Shown here: positions 51,927 through 61,880 of the stretch, piece by piece | Layout: each line of letters begins with the position of its first letter | How positions within the stretch are numbered: position 1 is the stretch's first letter | Position numbers and translations under genes: made by a program | The notes under the pieces: model-generated | The model's database searches: none | What the model saw: the letters and a program-made list of their open reading frames with translations, nothing else | What the model was told of the DNA's origin: nothing | Origin: Paenibacillus sp. FSL H8-0332 | GTDB taxonomy: Bacteria; Bacillota; Bacilli; Paenibacillales; Paenibacillaceae | Reading direction: 5' to 3' | NCBI RefSeq assembly: GCF_037963835.1 | Contig: NZ_CP150145.1 | Location: forward strand, 6,758,001 to 6,822,000 | Length of the DNA: 64,000 nucleotides

Positions 51927-54462
51927 AAGCTTCCTCCATTCTGACTGTTATCCGCTGATAGAGGTAGGATATCCCCAGCAGGCAGAGTCCGAAGCTGAAG
52001 TACGCGATGATCTTGCTGCCGGTGTTCAGCAGGGTCAAGTCATAGAGCAGCAGCTTGCCGGTTGCCAGCAGGGACAGCGCCAGGCCGAAGCGGCGGATAT
52101 ACAGATATCTTTTCCAGAAGCCATACATAATGAACAACACCGCCAGCAGCAGATAGAGCAGACTGAAGGCCAGTCCGCCATCACGCACCTGCATCTGCAC
52201 CGCCAGGAACGCCGTAACCATCACCAGCAGATAGATACCCATAGCTACCGGGTACAGCTCTATATTCTTGTAATCGCGCAGCAGCGTTGTCCGCAGCAGC
52301 CTGGCACTGTTGAACCATACGAACACATTGAACAAAATAAGCAGACCCAGCGCCACAAGATCTGCGGCAGTGCTGCCGGACCAGCCTTCCGGGAGACTGG
52401 GCAGACCCAGCGTAATGCCGATACAGATCGCATAGGCGATCCCATGCAGCACCAGGACCATAATGCCGACCACCCTGTCATACAGAACGTTCACCTTCGG
52501 CAGCGCATAAGCGAGTCCAGAGGTTAAGAGACCCGCCAGCAGCAGCTTGTAAAAGGCATTGTGCGCCAGATCCTCCGGCACCATCCAGTCGTACAGGCGC
52601 AAGGCTTCATACACCACATACCCGTAGAAATTGACGATAGCCGCATATTTGAACCAGACGGTAGCCCGCACCTCCGCAGGCGTGCTGCGGAGCAGCGTCT
52701 CCTGATTCGAATAACGGACGGCATACAATAAGGCTACAATCATCATTCCCGCCGTAATAAACGTATATTTCAGATCGAAATAGGAGTTCGTGTAGTAGAT
52801 TACTGCGTTATACTCCGAGAGCTGCAGCAGAACGTCGAATCCGAAGAAGGTCAACAGACAGAGGGAAAGAATGCCCCAGCCTGCGCGTTCCACCATTTTG
52901 AAGCGGTACAGATGTCCGTAGACCGTAAGCGCCACGCCTTCCACCAGCCAGCCGATCGACCACCAGGCCGCCCCAAGCTGGAACGGAATCATCAGAATGG
53001 CGAAGGTCAGTGAGGTGACATAGAACAGCAGACGGCTCTCGCGTTCCTGCGGCATCTGCTTCTCCAGCAGCACGCCAAGCCCCAGATACATGAGGCAGAA
53101 GGCCAGCGCCAGCGCGCCTTTGAAGTCATCCAGCCCGGCATTCAGGAACAGAACATACAGCGTCATGCAGCTAACGAGCGTGTTACAGCCCAGCAGGCAG
53201 AAGTCCAGCCAGTTAAGCTTCGTCTTGAACTTGAACGGGTACCAGAGCGTAATGCCCAGATACATGACGAAGGTCAGCACAGCGCAGAGAATGCCCGCAG
53301 CATAGCTATCCGCCAGATAAATCAGCAGCAGGATAGACGGCGTGTTGAACAGGAAGCTGATATAATTGACCACCACCCAGCGCTTGCGCAGAGAGATCAG
53401 CAGAATCAGCAGGTTCAGCACGAACAGATACCCCATCGCCGCATACACCGCACTGCCCTCCAGCCCGAAGGCTCCAATATAAGAGAAGAGCGGCAAATAG
53501 CCCCCTACAAGCCCCATGGAACAGATCGTCCGTGACTCATAGCGCAGCGACAGCAGCACAGCGGACAGCGTGACCAGCACCGACAGGCCGATCCCGGCCC
53601 ATAACCCGATAATCTCCAGCAGAAAATAACTGTAAAATATCGAGCCGTACAGCACCGACACCCCGCCGCCAATCAGCCCCAGAGCGAAGGCCCCCCGCCC
53701 CTTGCGGAACAGCCACTCCCCGCCCGCCAGCATGACTGCCCCCAGCAGGAAGAAGGCGCTGCCCTTCATATAATCATTGAACCAGGTGGAGTAGGTGTAT
53801 CTGAACCCGGCCCCTACCGCCAGGATCAGCAGCAGAATTCCCAGACGGTTGATCCAGTTCAGGCCGATCTTCATTTCGATCCGGTTCTGCTTGCGGCGGC
53901 GCAGCAGGGTCTCCTCGTCAACCCCTTCCGCAGCCAAATCATCCAGACCGCTGTCCATCGTCCCCCTGAGCGAACGCTCTGTCTCCTGCTGCCATTGTCT
54001 GCGCAGCAGAATACTCTCCTTCAGCTTCGCCTGCACCTCATCCAGGATATAAGTGATCTGGTTCTTCTCCTGGCCCAGCTCGCGGGTCCCGATACTGTAC
54101 ATCTCCTCTATCCGCCGCTTGGCGTCCTGCTCGAAGGATGTCAGCCGGTCGAGATAAGCATGGTCCCGCGAGGCAAAATAAGTCTGCAGCTTCTGCCGAG
54201 ACACCCGCAGAATGCCCAGCTTCTCATCCAGAATCTGCTCGGCCAGCGCAGTCCGCAGCTCCGAATTGTCGCGCTCAAGCCTCGCAGCCTGAGCCCTCAG
54301 CTCCGCCAGGCTCTGCCTGTTCGATCCATTTTCCTGCCGTAACACTTCATTCTCGCGGACGAGATCACTGCTCTCGTATTCTTCAATCAAAGACTGGTAT
54401 GCCTTCAAAAGCCCGTCCTGCTGCTGCTGCACAGCCCTCATCCGATCTCGGAAATCCTCCAT
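51892..54462 (-). CDS. DUF2339-family multi-spanning membrane protein
   Basis: An 856-residue protein. Residues 1-180 are a long coiled coil with no membrane span; the remainder holds about two dozen hydrophobic segments in a row (from NRLGILLLILAVGAGFRYTY). This layout is that of DUF2339 proteins. The ATG at 54462 follows GGGGGGCGGCT. With DUF3999 it forms a conserved pair of unknown role in the envelope; the size and coiled coil hint at a scaffold or transporter. Confidence 0.82.
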   Translation of the reverse strand: MEDFRDRMRAVQQQQDGLLKAYQSLIEEYESSDLVRENEVLRQENGSNRQSLAELRAQAARLERDNSELRTALAEQILDEKLGILRVSRQKLQTYFASRDHAYLDRLTSFEQDAKRRIEEMYSIGTRELGQEKNQITYILDEVQAKLKESILLRRQWQQETERSLRGTMDSGLDDLAAEGVDEETLLRRRKQNRIEMKIGLNWINRLGILLLILAVGAGFRYTYSTWFNDYMKGSAFFLLGAVMLAGGEWLFRKGRGAFALGLIGGGVSVLYGSIFYSYFLLEIIGLWAGIGLSVLVTLSAVLLSLRYESRTICSMGLVGGYLPLFSYIGAFGLEGSAVYAAMGYLFVLNLLILLISLRKRWVVVNYISFLFNTPSILLLIYLADSYAAGILCAVLTFVMYLGITLWYPFKFKTKLNWLDFCLLGCNTLVSCMTLYVLFLNAGLDDFKGALALAFCLMYLGLGVLLEKQMPQERESRLLFYVTSLTFAILMIPFQLGAAWWSIGWLVEGVALTVYGHLYRFKMVERAGWGILSLCLLTFFGFDVLLQLSEYNAVIYYTNSYFDLKYTFITAGMMIVALLYAVRYSNQETLLRSTPAEVRATVWFKYAAIVNFYGYVVYEALRLYDWMVPEDLAHNAFYKLLLAGLLTSGLAYALPKVNVLYDRVVGIMVLVLHGIAYAICIGITLGLPSLPEGWSGSTAADLVALGLLILFNVFVWFNSARLLRTTLLRDYKNIELYPVAMGIYLLVMVTAFLAVQMQVRDGGLAFSLLYLLLAVLFIMYGFWKRYLYIRRFGLALSLLATGKLLLYDLTLLNTGSKIIAYFSFGLCLLGISYLYQRITVRMEEAYALAEQDRPES

Positions 54463-54645
54463 AGCCGCCCCCCAGTATCTGCTAATCGGCAAATTGTTAA
54501 TATATTGATATTACTATAGTTCTAATTACCACCACAGACCTAACAAAAATCACATCACTTAGTTAAGATCCTGTCACATTTTTGTCTTGGCAGACGTTAT
54601 AGGTTTATTATTGTTGTATATTCGGGAGATGGGGAGAATCGGACA

Positions 54646-55836
54646 TTGAAACTGAACCTGCAACAACCGCACAAACGTTATATCCTCATCCTGCTGCTAC
54701 TGGTGGTGGTCTTCCTGCCTGTGCCTTTCAGACATAAAGGGATGACCAAGCTGAATATTACCGGCCTTGATGGAGCCAAAATCACGACAGATGCCTATGC
54801 GCTGACAGCGGATCATAAGCTGATGGTGGATAAAGATATCGCTGAACGGATTCTGGATGCGCGCATCGGCTGGGAGAAGGAGGCTCCGCTCCCCAAGGGT
54901 GTGTACTACAAGGATCATGTGGCGGTACTCATGTATCACCATCTGACGGAAACCCCGTTAATGCTCTATCCTGGCGTATTACCCGCCGTACAATTTGATG
55001 AGCAGATGCAGCTGCTGAAGCAGGAAGGCTTCCATGTCATTACGATGAAGCAGTACCGGGAATTCATGCTGGACCGCGCACCGGTTCCCGATAATGCGGT
55101 TCTATTGACGTTCGATGACGGCTATGAGAGCTTTTATAAGCTGGCTTTTCCCATTCTGCAAAAGTACGGCTACACCGCAGTGAACTTCATCATTGTCTCT
55201 GATGTGGACAACACAAATAAGCAGCAGGTGCCCAAGCTGACCTGGGAGCAGATGCGGGAGATGAAGCGCGCCGGAATGGGCTTTTATAATCATACGTATA
55301 ATCTGCATTATTATGGAGTAGTCGATGCAGAGGGCGGCACCCGCCCGGCAGCGAGCTCCCTGCTGTACATTCATGATGAGAACCGGAATGAACTGAATGA
55401 AGAATACTACAGAAGAGTAACCGGGGACCTGGCCCATGCAGAGCGCAGGCTGAAAGAAGAATTGGGCAATACGGATTCGGCTATCGCTTTCCCTTACGGC
55501 TCCTATAACGAAAAGCTGCTGGAAATCTGCGATTCACTCGGCATCCATCTGAAATTCAATATCGGGCTGGGCCTGAGCTCCAGAACCACGCTGAACGCTC
55601 CACGAATCAATGAAGGGAACCGGACACTTACCCCGGCGCTGTCCATCCAGCAGCTGAAGCAATTCGAGCCGCCGATGATTCTGACCGTGAATGCCAGGAA
55701 GGTTCTCCTTACCGGAACTCCGCCGGAGCTGCGGAACGGGAAAGTCATGATCCCGCTGGATGCGCTATGCTCCGAGCTAGGCGTAGAGATGCATTACGAC
55801 CGCAGCAGCGCGGTCCTGAAGCTGACGCGTCTTTAG
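54646..55836 (+). CDS. Polysaccharide deacetylase with C-terminal copper-amine-oxidase-like domain
   Basis: A 396-residue exported protein. An N-terminal membrane anchor (11-26) is followed by a half domain (35-70), then a NodB deacetylase domain (about 90-320): YHHLTE, TFDDGYESF with the catalytic Asp pair, HTYNLH as metal motif, and FPYGSYNEKL. The C-terminal 60 residues (VNARKVLLTGTPPELRNGKVMIPL) resemble the copper-amine-oxidase N-like stalk common in Paenibacillus surface proteins. TTG at 54646 is the start behind GGGAGATGGGGAG. It removes acetyl groups from a cell-surface or wall polymer. Confidence 0.9.
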   Translation: MKLNLQQPHKRYILILLLLVVVFLPVPFRHKGMTKLNITGLDGAKITTDAYALTADHKLMVDKDIAERILDARIGWEKEAPLPKGVYYKDHVAVLMYHHLTETPLMLYPGVLPAVQFDEQMQLLKQEGFHVITMKQYREFMLDRAPVPDNAVLLTFDDGYESFYKLAFPILQKYGYTAVNFIIVSDVDNTNKQQVPKLTWEQMREMKRAGMGFYNHTYNLHYYGVVDAEGGTRPAASSLLYIHDENRNELNEEYYRRVTGDLAHAERRLKEELGNTDSAIAFPYGSYNEKLLEICDSLGIHLKFNIGLGLSSRTTLNAPRINEGNRTLTPALSIQQLKQFEPPMILTVNARKVLLTGTPPELRNGKVMIPLDALCSELGVEMHYDRSSAVLKLTRL

Positions 55837-55918
55837 CCAGAACAAGGCCGGGTGAGGCCGCGCCTATCGCTTCGCACCGGATTCGGGGAGGAGCGCATCC
55901 GCCTCGGTTCCCGCCTCC

Positions 55919-57493
55919 CTACCCCTTAGCCGCCTGACGCACCAGCGGTTCGCGGCCCAAGGTTACCCGGTTCTTCCCCGTAGCCTTGGACAGATAGAGG
56001 GCCTCGTCCGCCTCGCGGTACAGGTCCTCGAAGGTCACATCTGCTTGATCCGTAAAAGCAATGCCGATGCTCACCGTAAGCTGGATGTGATGCCCCCCGT
56101 CCAGCTCAACGATGTGCTCACTCATAGCGGTGCGGAAGCTCTCCGCCTCCTCCAAGGCCGCAGCTTCGCTGCCGGCGAAGAAGCAGACGGCGAACTCTTC
56201 GCCGCCTACGCGCCCGGCAATCCCTTGGTTATGGTATACCTGCATAATCTTGCCCGACAAATCCACCAGTGCCTGATCACCGGCCATATGCCCGTATGTA
56301 TCATTAATTAATTTGAAATCATCGATGTCGAACAACAGCAAGGCCATTCCCGCACCCATCTGCGCCGAATAATTCTGCACCAGCCTCATGAAATGTCTGC
56401 GGTTGTACAGCCCGGTCAGATCGTCTACCGTGGCCTGATGCAGCAGCTCCCGCTCAACCCTCTTCTTCTCGCTAAGATCACTGAAGACCAGCAGCATCCC
56501 CGTACCCTTCGCCCGGACCTGCTCTATGGCAATGAGTGCAACCCCGTAACAGGACCCGCTCCGGCCGGGAGGCTCGATTTCGAACTGCCCCTCTCGCCGC
56601 TCCGCATAACAGGCCGATAGCTGCCCGTGCTGCTTAAGCAGCGGCTGAATGCTAGTGCCCATCCAGGTCTCCGGCTTCTCCTCCAGCAGCTCGGAGAGCA
56701 TGGCGTCCGCCGCCTCATTCACATCCATGATGTAATCGTAGCGGTCCGTCAGGACGATGCCGTCCTTCATATTCTCGAAGATTTTATTCTTAGCCAGCGG
56801 GTATAAGGACAATCTGGGATCGCGGAACAAGGTGAGGTAGGCGGCCACGATGGGCGGCAGGTAGGTGAAAGCCGTGAAGCCTGTAATCGTAATCTGCAGC
56901 AGCGGAAGCAGGAACACCGACAGGACCGGAACCAGCAGACTGAATAACAGCAGCGCATTATGGCGGAAATAATATTTAGGCCCGTTGAGGAGGGAAATGG
57001 CCAGCAGATACACCGCATACAGTCCGAATAACTGATCGTACGCAATGAAGATCATGCTGAGTACCGTGGGCTTCAGGGCGATTCCGGTAACACCCGCCAC
57101 CGTAGCCAGTCCGACCTCACTGCGCATCAGATGGTGGTAGGAGTCGGTGAAGATCAGCAGTACATCCACTGCCACGGGGATACAAAAATAAATAAGCCTC
57201 TTGGACAAACCCTCAGAGGAGCGGGACACATACTCTTTAATAACCGCATAGGTGAAGATCGCACTCAAAAAAAGCGGGCCCTGCTGCACATTCTTCCACC
57301 ATAGCTTAGCCTCGAAGGAACCGGGCAGAATCTCTCCGGCCGTAGCCGCGAAGATCATGCTGACCAGCAGCATTAATATCCATAAATAGCATCTTCCTGG
57401 TGTATGGCGGTGCTTGTAAGAACCGATGCCCATGTAGAGACTTAGAACGCTGCCCATTACCAAGTAGAACGGATAACCCTGCATCCACGGCAT
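55919..57493 (-). CDS. Diguanylate cyclase with 7-helix membrane sensor and PAS domain
   Basis: A 524-residue protein. The first 225 residues hold about seven membrane helices of the His-kinase N-terminal 7TM type, followed by a PAS-like domain (235-350) and a GGDEF domain (355-515) with DDLTGLYNRR, DIDDFKLIND and active-site GGEEF (430-434). The place of the RxxD inhibitory site is taken by HNQG, so product feedback is probably weak or absent. It should make c-di-GMP in response to a membrane or cytoplasmic signal. Confidence 0.92.
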   Translation of the reverse strand: MPWMQGYPFYLVMGSVLSLYMGIGSYKHRHTPGRCYLWILMLLVSMIFAATAGEILPGSFEAKLWWKNVQQGPLFLSAIFTYAVIKEYVSRSSEGLSKRLIYFCIPVAVDVLLIFTDSYHHLMRSEVGLATVAGVTGIALKPTVLSMIFIAYDQLFGLYAVYLLAISLLNGPKYYFRHNALLLFSLLVPVLSVFLLPLLQITITGFTAFTYLPPIVAAYLTLFRDPRLSLYPLAKNKIFENMKDGIVLTDRYDYIMDVNEAADAMLSELLEEKPETWMGTSIQPLLKQHGQLSACYAERREGQFEIEPPGRSGSCYGVALIAIEQVRAKGTGMLLVFSDLSEKKRVERELLHQATVDDLTGLYNRRHFMRLVQNYSAQMGAGMALLLFDIDDFKLINDTYGHMAGDQALVDLSGKIMQVYHNQGIAGRVGGEEFAVCFFAGSEAAALEEAESFRTAMSEHIVELDGGHHIQLTVSIGIAFTDQADVTFEDLYREADEALYLSKATGKNRVTLGREPLVRQAAKG

Positions 57494-57581
57494 GTCATAT
57501 TTCTCCTATTTTCGAGATAACTTTGCCTTATTATATCCTACTCTTTCGTACAAATGAATCATTATGCCAAAAGTAAGCACA

Positions 57582-57634
57582 CAAAACAAAGAGGATACTC
57601 CTTCACCATCTGCATGGATGCGGGAATACCCTCT
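57582..57634 (-). terminator. Intrinsic terminator of rpmE2
   Basis: On the minus strand AGAGGGTATTCCC pairs with GGAGTATCCTCT around a longer loop, followed by TTGTTTTGTG. Confidence 0.75.
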
Positions 57635-57646
57635 ATAGCAATACCA

Positions 57647-57895
57647 TTATTTCTTCTGAGCGAGACGTTGTTTGAACTTGTCAACGCGGCCGCCAGTTTC
57701 GGTATCTCTTTGTTTACCTGTGTAGAACGGGTGGGATGCAGAGCTGGAGTCTACACGGATCACTGGGTAAGTGTTGCCGTCTTCCCATTCCATTGTTTCA
57801 CCGGATGATTTCGTGGATGAGCTCAGGAATTTGAAGCCTACGCTAGCATCGAAGAAAATAACCTGGTTGAACTTAGGGTGTATGCCTTGTTTCAT
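57647..57895 (-). CDS. rpmE2: 50S ribosomal protein L31 type B
   Basis: An 82-residue L31 of the type B (YtiA) form: starts MKQGIHPKFN and has SSASHPFYTGKQ. It has no cysteines, so it does not hold zinc; such copies replace the zinc form when zinc is scarce. The ATG at 57895 follows AAGGAGGTTACTACA. I found no clear Zur-type dyad in the 140 bases upstream, so it may be the only, constitutive L31. Confidence 0.95.
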   Translation of the reverse strand: MKQGIHPKFNQVIFFDASVGFKFLSSSTKSSGETMEWEDGNTYPVIRVDSSSASHPFYTGKQRDTETGGRVDKFKQRLAQKK

Positions 57896-58059
57896 TGTAG
57901 TAACCTCCTTTCCGTACTGATACAACTTATGAAAGATGTTGAAGCCATCTCTTGGTCTATTTGAACAATCCGGTTAGACGAAGGGAGATGCGTAAATCTT
58001 CCGATTTTTACACGCCATACTATCATAAGTGAAATGAGCCGCTGAGTCAAGAGCCTGTC

Positions 58060-58848
58060 CTAGAGCGATTTCACCATTCCGCCGTCGATCAGCAGGGACT
58101 GTCCGGTAATATAAGTATTGGCAAAAGAACCGAGGAATACCGCCGCCTTGCCGAACTCCTCCGGCGTGCCCGTTCTTCCCAGCGGAATCGCCTTCAGGGC
58201 TTCCTCCTGAATCTGCGCAAGTGTGATACCCTGCGCGTCCGCCCGCTTGCCGTCAAGCTGGAGTATCCGGTCTGTGCCGATCCGTCCGGGGGCCAGACTG
58301 TTGATCAGGATGCCCTCCGGAGCAAGCTCCGTAGCCAGGCTCTTGTTCAGCGCGCTCACGCCTGCGCGGAACACATTCGAGAGAATCAGCCCCGCGATGG
58401 GCTGCTTGATCGAGACCGAGCTGATGCTGACGATCCGCCCTCCCCCTGCGCTGCGCATATGCGGCAGCGCCTCGCGGATCAGGCGGACCGCGCTCATCAG
58501 CGTAAGCTCGAAGCCGCCGCTCCAGTCAGCGTCGGCCATATCCCCGAAGCTGCCGCCCGGAGGCCCGCCGGCGTTCGTGACCAGCACCTCCAGGCCGCCG
58601 CCGAATTCGGCGGCCGTCCGCACCGCCCGGGCAATCTCCTCCGGGCGGGTCACATCCAGCTCCGCTACGGCGACCTCCTGTCCCGTAGCTTCACGGATCG
58701 CCTGGCGCGCCGTCTCCAGCTGCGGCAGGCTCCGGCTCGCAATCGTCACCCTCGCCCCTTCACGGGCATACTCCAGGGCTGTCGCCAGCCCCAGCCCCTT
58801 GCTCGCTGCCGCAACGATCACCGACTTCCCCTCAAGACCCAAATCCAT
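58060..58848 (-). CDS. Short-chain dehydrogenase/reductase with atypical active site
   Basis: A 262-residue SDR. The cofactor motif is seen as AAASKGLGLA, and NAGG and SSVS are in place. Where the usual YxxxK lies, the protein reads LILSNVFRAGV, so catalytic Tyr and Lys are not at standard positions. I recall a subgroup of 3-oxoacyl-reductase-like proteins with this SNxxRxGV pattern, so it is a subtype feature, not damage. Substrate unknown. Strand-wise downstream of the exopolysaccharide operon by 50 bases. Confidence 0.87.
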   Translation of the reverse strand: MDLGLEGKSVIVAAASKGLGLATALEYAREGARVTIASRSLPQLETARQAIREATGQEVAVAELDVTRPEEIARAVRTAAEFGGGLEVLVTNAGGPPGGSFGDMADADWSGGFELTLMSAVRLIREALPHMRSAGGGRIVSISSVSIKQPIAGLILSNVFRAGVSALNKSLATELAPEGILINSLAPGRIGTDRILQLDGKRADAQGITLAQIQEEALKAIPLGRTGTPEEFGKAAVFLGSFANTYITGQSLLIDGGMVKSL

Positions 58849-58898
58849 TGTCCAGTCCTCCTGTCAGATTGGTTGCAGTCCCCTCCTGCTTCCTCTCA

Positions 58899-59753
58899 TT
58901 ATACATCGTATTCCAGTTCTTTTTTGGCCTGGACAATGAAATCCAGCGGATTCTCGATGGTGTCGGCCGCATATTCCACCGCACCAATCTTCAGACCCAG
59001 ATTCACCTTGTATTTGCCGGAGAACTCCGAGTCATTCAGTTCCTGCAGCCGCTGTTTGATCCGCTCTATGACAATCTTGGCCCCTTCCCGGTCCGTGAAG
59101 AGCAGAAGTCCCCAAGTAGCATCCTCCTTGTCCAGCAGATACAGCGCATCATTGGTACGAATGCTGGACTGGCTGAGCTGGGAGACATCGTAAACGGCTT
59201 CAGACAGCTGCTCTTCCGGGATCAAGCGGCGGATCTCATTCCAATACTTCACCTTCACCACAAGCAGCGTCAGCGGGATTTTATAACGGACCGAGATTCC
59301 GGTGAACAGGCTGGCATCCTTCTGAAAAGAAATGCTGTTGCGCAGATCCGTATTCTCATCCACAGCGGCCAGATTATTCGTGCGCTTCAGCAGCCGTTCG
59401 TTCTCCGCCTGCAGCTCGCGTGTGCTTGCGGTGAAGACCCACAGCACCACTGTAAGCAGCGGGGTCATAATCAGCCAGAAGTACGTATCTACGCCGATGG
59501 ATGCGCCCTGGGTTACCGTCTGATAGACCACGAAGAAGCCGTAGCCGAAGACAAACGCCAGATTCAGCGTAAGCCCCGCCGTGACTGTAGTGAAATACGT
59601 GACCAGTGCCAGGATGAAGGATACATTCAGAATAATAATGTTCTGGATATAATGGTCCGGAGATCCTGCGATATATACGATACAGGCAAAGATCAGGACC
59701 AGAAACGCCAGGAAACCGAGATCCGAGGTCAGACTGCTGCGGTTACGTCTCAC
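58899..59753 (-). CDS. ydaK: Degenerate GGDEF protein, probable c-di-GMP receptor (YdaK-like)
   Basis: A 284-residue membrane protein with four N-terminal helices and a GGDEF-fold domain (about 125-280). Aligning RxxD-x5-GGDEF shows RTND at 199-202 (intact inhibitory/binding site) and DKEDA at 208-212 in place of GGDEF. It should bind c-di-GMP but not make it, the behaviour of B. subtilis YdaK and Listeria PssE. It overlaps the BcsB-like gene by four bases and so belongs to the exopolysaccharide operon, where it probably switches the synthase on when c-di-GMP is high. Confidence 0.85.
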   Translation of the reverse strand: MRRNRSSLTSDLGFLAFLVLIFACIVYIAGSPDHYIQNIIILNVSFILALVTYFTTVTAGLTLNLAFVFGYGFFVVYQTVTQGASIGVDTYFWLIMTPLLTVVLWVFTASTRELQAENERLLKRTNNLAAVDENTDLRNSISFQKDASLFTGISVRYKIPLTLLVVKVKYWNEIRRLIPEEQLSEAVYDVSQLSQSSIRTNDALYLLDKEDATWGLLLFTDREGAKIVIERIKQRLQELNDSEFSGKYKVNLGLKIGAVEYAADTIENPLDFIVQAKKELEYDV

Positions 59754-61837
59754 GCTTGATCACCACGTTTCTTCTTATGTTTGCGCAGCAGCAGAAGCAG
59801 CGCCACCACCACCAGCGTCACAATCATTACGGCCGCGATCACAAAGCCCAGCACATCTGTGCGCTCCATAATCTTCGCCACCGCCGAATCCTTGGCTGCC
59901 CCGGAGATCAGCTTGAAGCGGTAGGCATTAACCCCGCCATCCTTGTCCGTCACTACCCCGTCACCGTATACCTTCCATCGGTCCTTCTCACTCCCGATCA
60001 GCTTGGAGACGAGGAAATAGTTCTCGGAGCGGACACCCGTAACCGCCAGCAGGCCACGCCCGCTCTCGTAGGGGGAATCCAGCAGCTGCAGGGTGCCGAT
60101 CCCGGCTCCATACTGCTCCTCGATAGCCATTTTCTCATTGGACAGCAGGGTGGAACCGTCCTTGCTGTATTTGAAATAGAGCTTGTCATTGTTGTCGCGG
60201 ATCACCTTGTTATTCTTATAGGTCCCAATGGCAATGATATTGTTGTCCTTCAGATTACCCGCTGCTGCGCTATCGTTGTAGAAGTGGACATCTCCGGTAT
60301 TCCCTCCGGCATACTTGCCCAGCATACCAAGGATATTGCCCAGGCTCCGGTAGGTGTAATCATCCCGTTCCTGCGGCAGTACCACAGCCACACGGTTGAA
60401 AATGCCGTCCCGCAGGAACGGATACGGATAATTGCCCAGCAAAAGGTCCGTGCGGTCCTTCGTGTTCAGGCGCATCATAGATTCCTTGCTGATATAGGCC
60501 CAGGGCATCTGCTCCCTGTTAGGTGTACAGAGGGCGCTCGCCAGCTCCAGATCAAAGGCCACCGTGACCGAGAAATTGCCGGTGATCCCCAGACTCTGCG
60601 GCACATTCAGATTCAAAACATCCCCGTTGGCCAGCTCCTTCGTCAGCTTCTTGCTGCCGATGGGCGTATTATTGATGCTCACCGTCACCAGGGAACGGTT
60701 GAAGTCCAGATTTCCGGCATAGCGGAAATCCAGGCTGATTCTGCCATCATCTGCAATGGAGCGGTTGGACGGCAGCGATACGAAATACGTCTGCTCCTGA
60801 TGATTCGGCCCGGTGAGCTTGTCCCCCGTCTCTGTGAACGTTATATTCGTGCTGATCGGCGGGGCCGGGTCCGCTACATCAGTAGCAGCATCAACAACCT
60901 TCAGATTCTTGCTGATCTGGCCCATCCGTTCACTGCTGGCCATCAGCCTGCCGGCTTTGATCAGCAGGCTCTCATCCTTGGAGGTCACAACCAGTGTCGG
61001 CAAGGATTCCTTGTTCACCAGCTGAATGACCGCATGTGTGCCAAGGTCATCCGCCGTACTCACCAGCTTCTTCATCCGGTCCGGCAGATTATCGTACATG
61101 GCTACCAGAACTACTGCACGCTTGTCCTGGACAGTATCTTCACGATAAGGGAGCAGCGCAATGGTCCTGTCGTTCAGCGTATTGCCTTTGGCGAACCCTG
61201 AGAGGGCGTAGGTGGCGCTCTCCAGCTCTGCCCCGCTGGCCTTCTGCGGCACGGCGAGCAGGCTTTGGTCTGCTTTTACCGTATCCATTCCCGAGAATCT
61301 GGCACTGAAATCCTGAATGCCCCCGGTGATTGCCTTAGGCGTATATTTCACAGCAATACTTGAAGTATTGAACAGATGCAGCCAGCTATCCTGTGTATCG
61401 TCCAGATTGCAGAGCTGATACCCCTCCGTATTGGTTCTCAGGTTGCCCCGGATGCCCAGCGTATTGGTTCCTACTGTAAGGAACCCTTTGGGCGCCTCAA
61501 TGCTCAGAATCTGCTCCCCGTTATTGTCCCGGGACGGCCGGAAGGAATAGAACGGGATGCCGTTAAGCGACAAGGTTACACTCGACACCTGATCCTCATT
61601 AATCTGAGAACTCTGATAATGCAAGTTAATCCTCACCGTATCCACGTTCCAATAGTCCATTACCGTGAAGTACTGCTGCTGGGAGCTGGTCCCTCTCAGA
61701 GAGATATCACTGCCCGTGAACGAAGTTTCATACGTCTGCCCGGCTTCACCAGGAAGCCCTTCCGCCTGCGCCGCAGGGATTTGAACCAGGAAGAGGGAGA
61801 GGCAGAGCAGCGCGGTTATTATCTGTTTTTTCATCAT
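59750..61837 (-). CDS. ydaN: BcsB-like exopolysaccharide biosynthesis protein (YdaN-like)
   Basis: A 695-residue secreted protein with a signal peptide ending near AAQAEG, a long beta-rich extracellular part with repeated carbohydrate-binding-like modules (SVTLSLNGIPFYSFR, LVTVSINNTPIGSKKL), and a C-terminal membrane helix (about 662-684) with a basic tail. This is the layout of BcsB, the partner of cellulose synthases, and of YdaN in the B. subtilis ydaJKLMN operon. Starts at one of two adjacent ATG codons. It probably guides the polymer made by the GT2 protein. Confidence 0.85.
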   Translation of the reverse strand: MMKKQIITALLCLSLFLVQIPAAQAEGLPGEAGQTYETSFTGSDISLRGTSSQQQYFTVMDYWNVDTVRINLHYQSSQINEDQVSSVTLSLNGIPFYSFRPSRDNNGEQILSIEAPKGFLTVGTNTLGIRGNLRTNTEGYQLCNLDDTQDSWLHLFNTSSIAVKYTPKAITGGIQDFSARFSGMDTVKADQSLLAVPQKASGAELESATYALSGFAKGNTLNDRTIALLPYREDTVQDKRAVVLVAMYDNLPDRMKKLVSTADDLGTHAVIQLVNKESLPTLVVTSKDESLLIKAGRLMASSERMGQISKNLKVVDAATDVADPAPPISTNITFTETGDKLTGPNHQEQTYFVSLPSNRSIADDGRISLDFRYAGNLDFNRSLVTVSINNTPIGSKKLTKELANGDVLNLNVPQSLGITGNFSVTVAFDLELASALCTPNREQMPWAYISKESMMRLNTKDRTDLLLGNYPYPFLRDGIFNRVAVVLPQERDDYTYRSLGNILGMLGKYAGGNTGDVHFYNDSAAAGNLKDNNIIAIGTYKNNKVIRDNNDKLYFKYSKDGSTLLSNEKMAIEEQYGAGIGTLQLLDSPYESGRGLLAVTGVRSENYFLVSKLIGSEKDRWKVYGDGVVTDKDGGVNAYRFKLISGAAKDSAVAKIMERTDVLGFVIAAVMIVTLVVVALLLLLRKHKKKRGDQA

Positions 61838-61880
61838 GTTCTGTATCTCCTGTATATCTTATTTCTGGACCTCCGGCGCT

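Noticed and set aside
57896..58040. Zur box upstream of the zinc-free L31
   Set aside because: No dyad similar to the Bacillus Zur site was found in this stretch.
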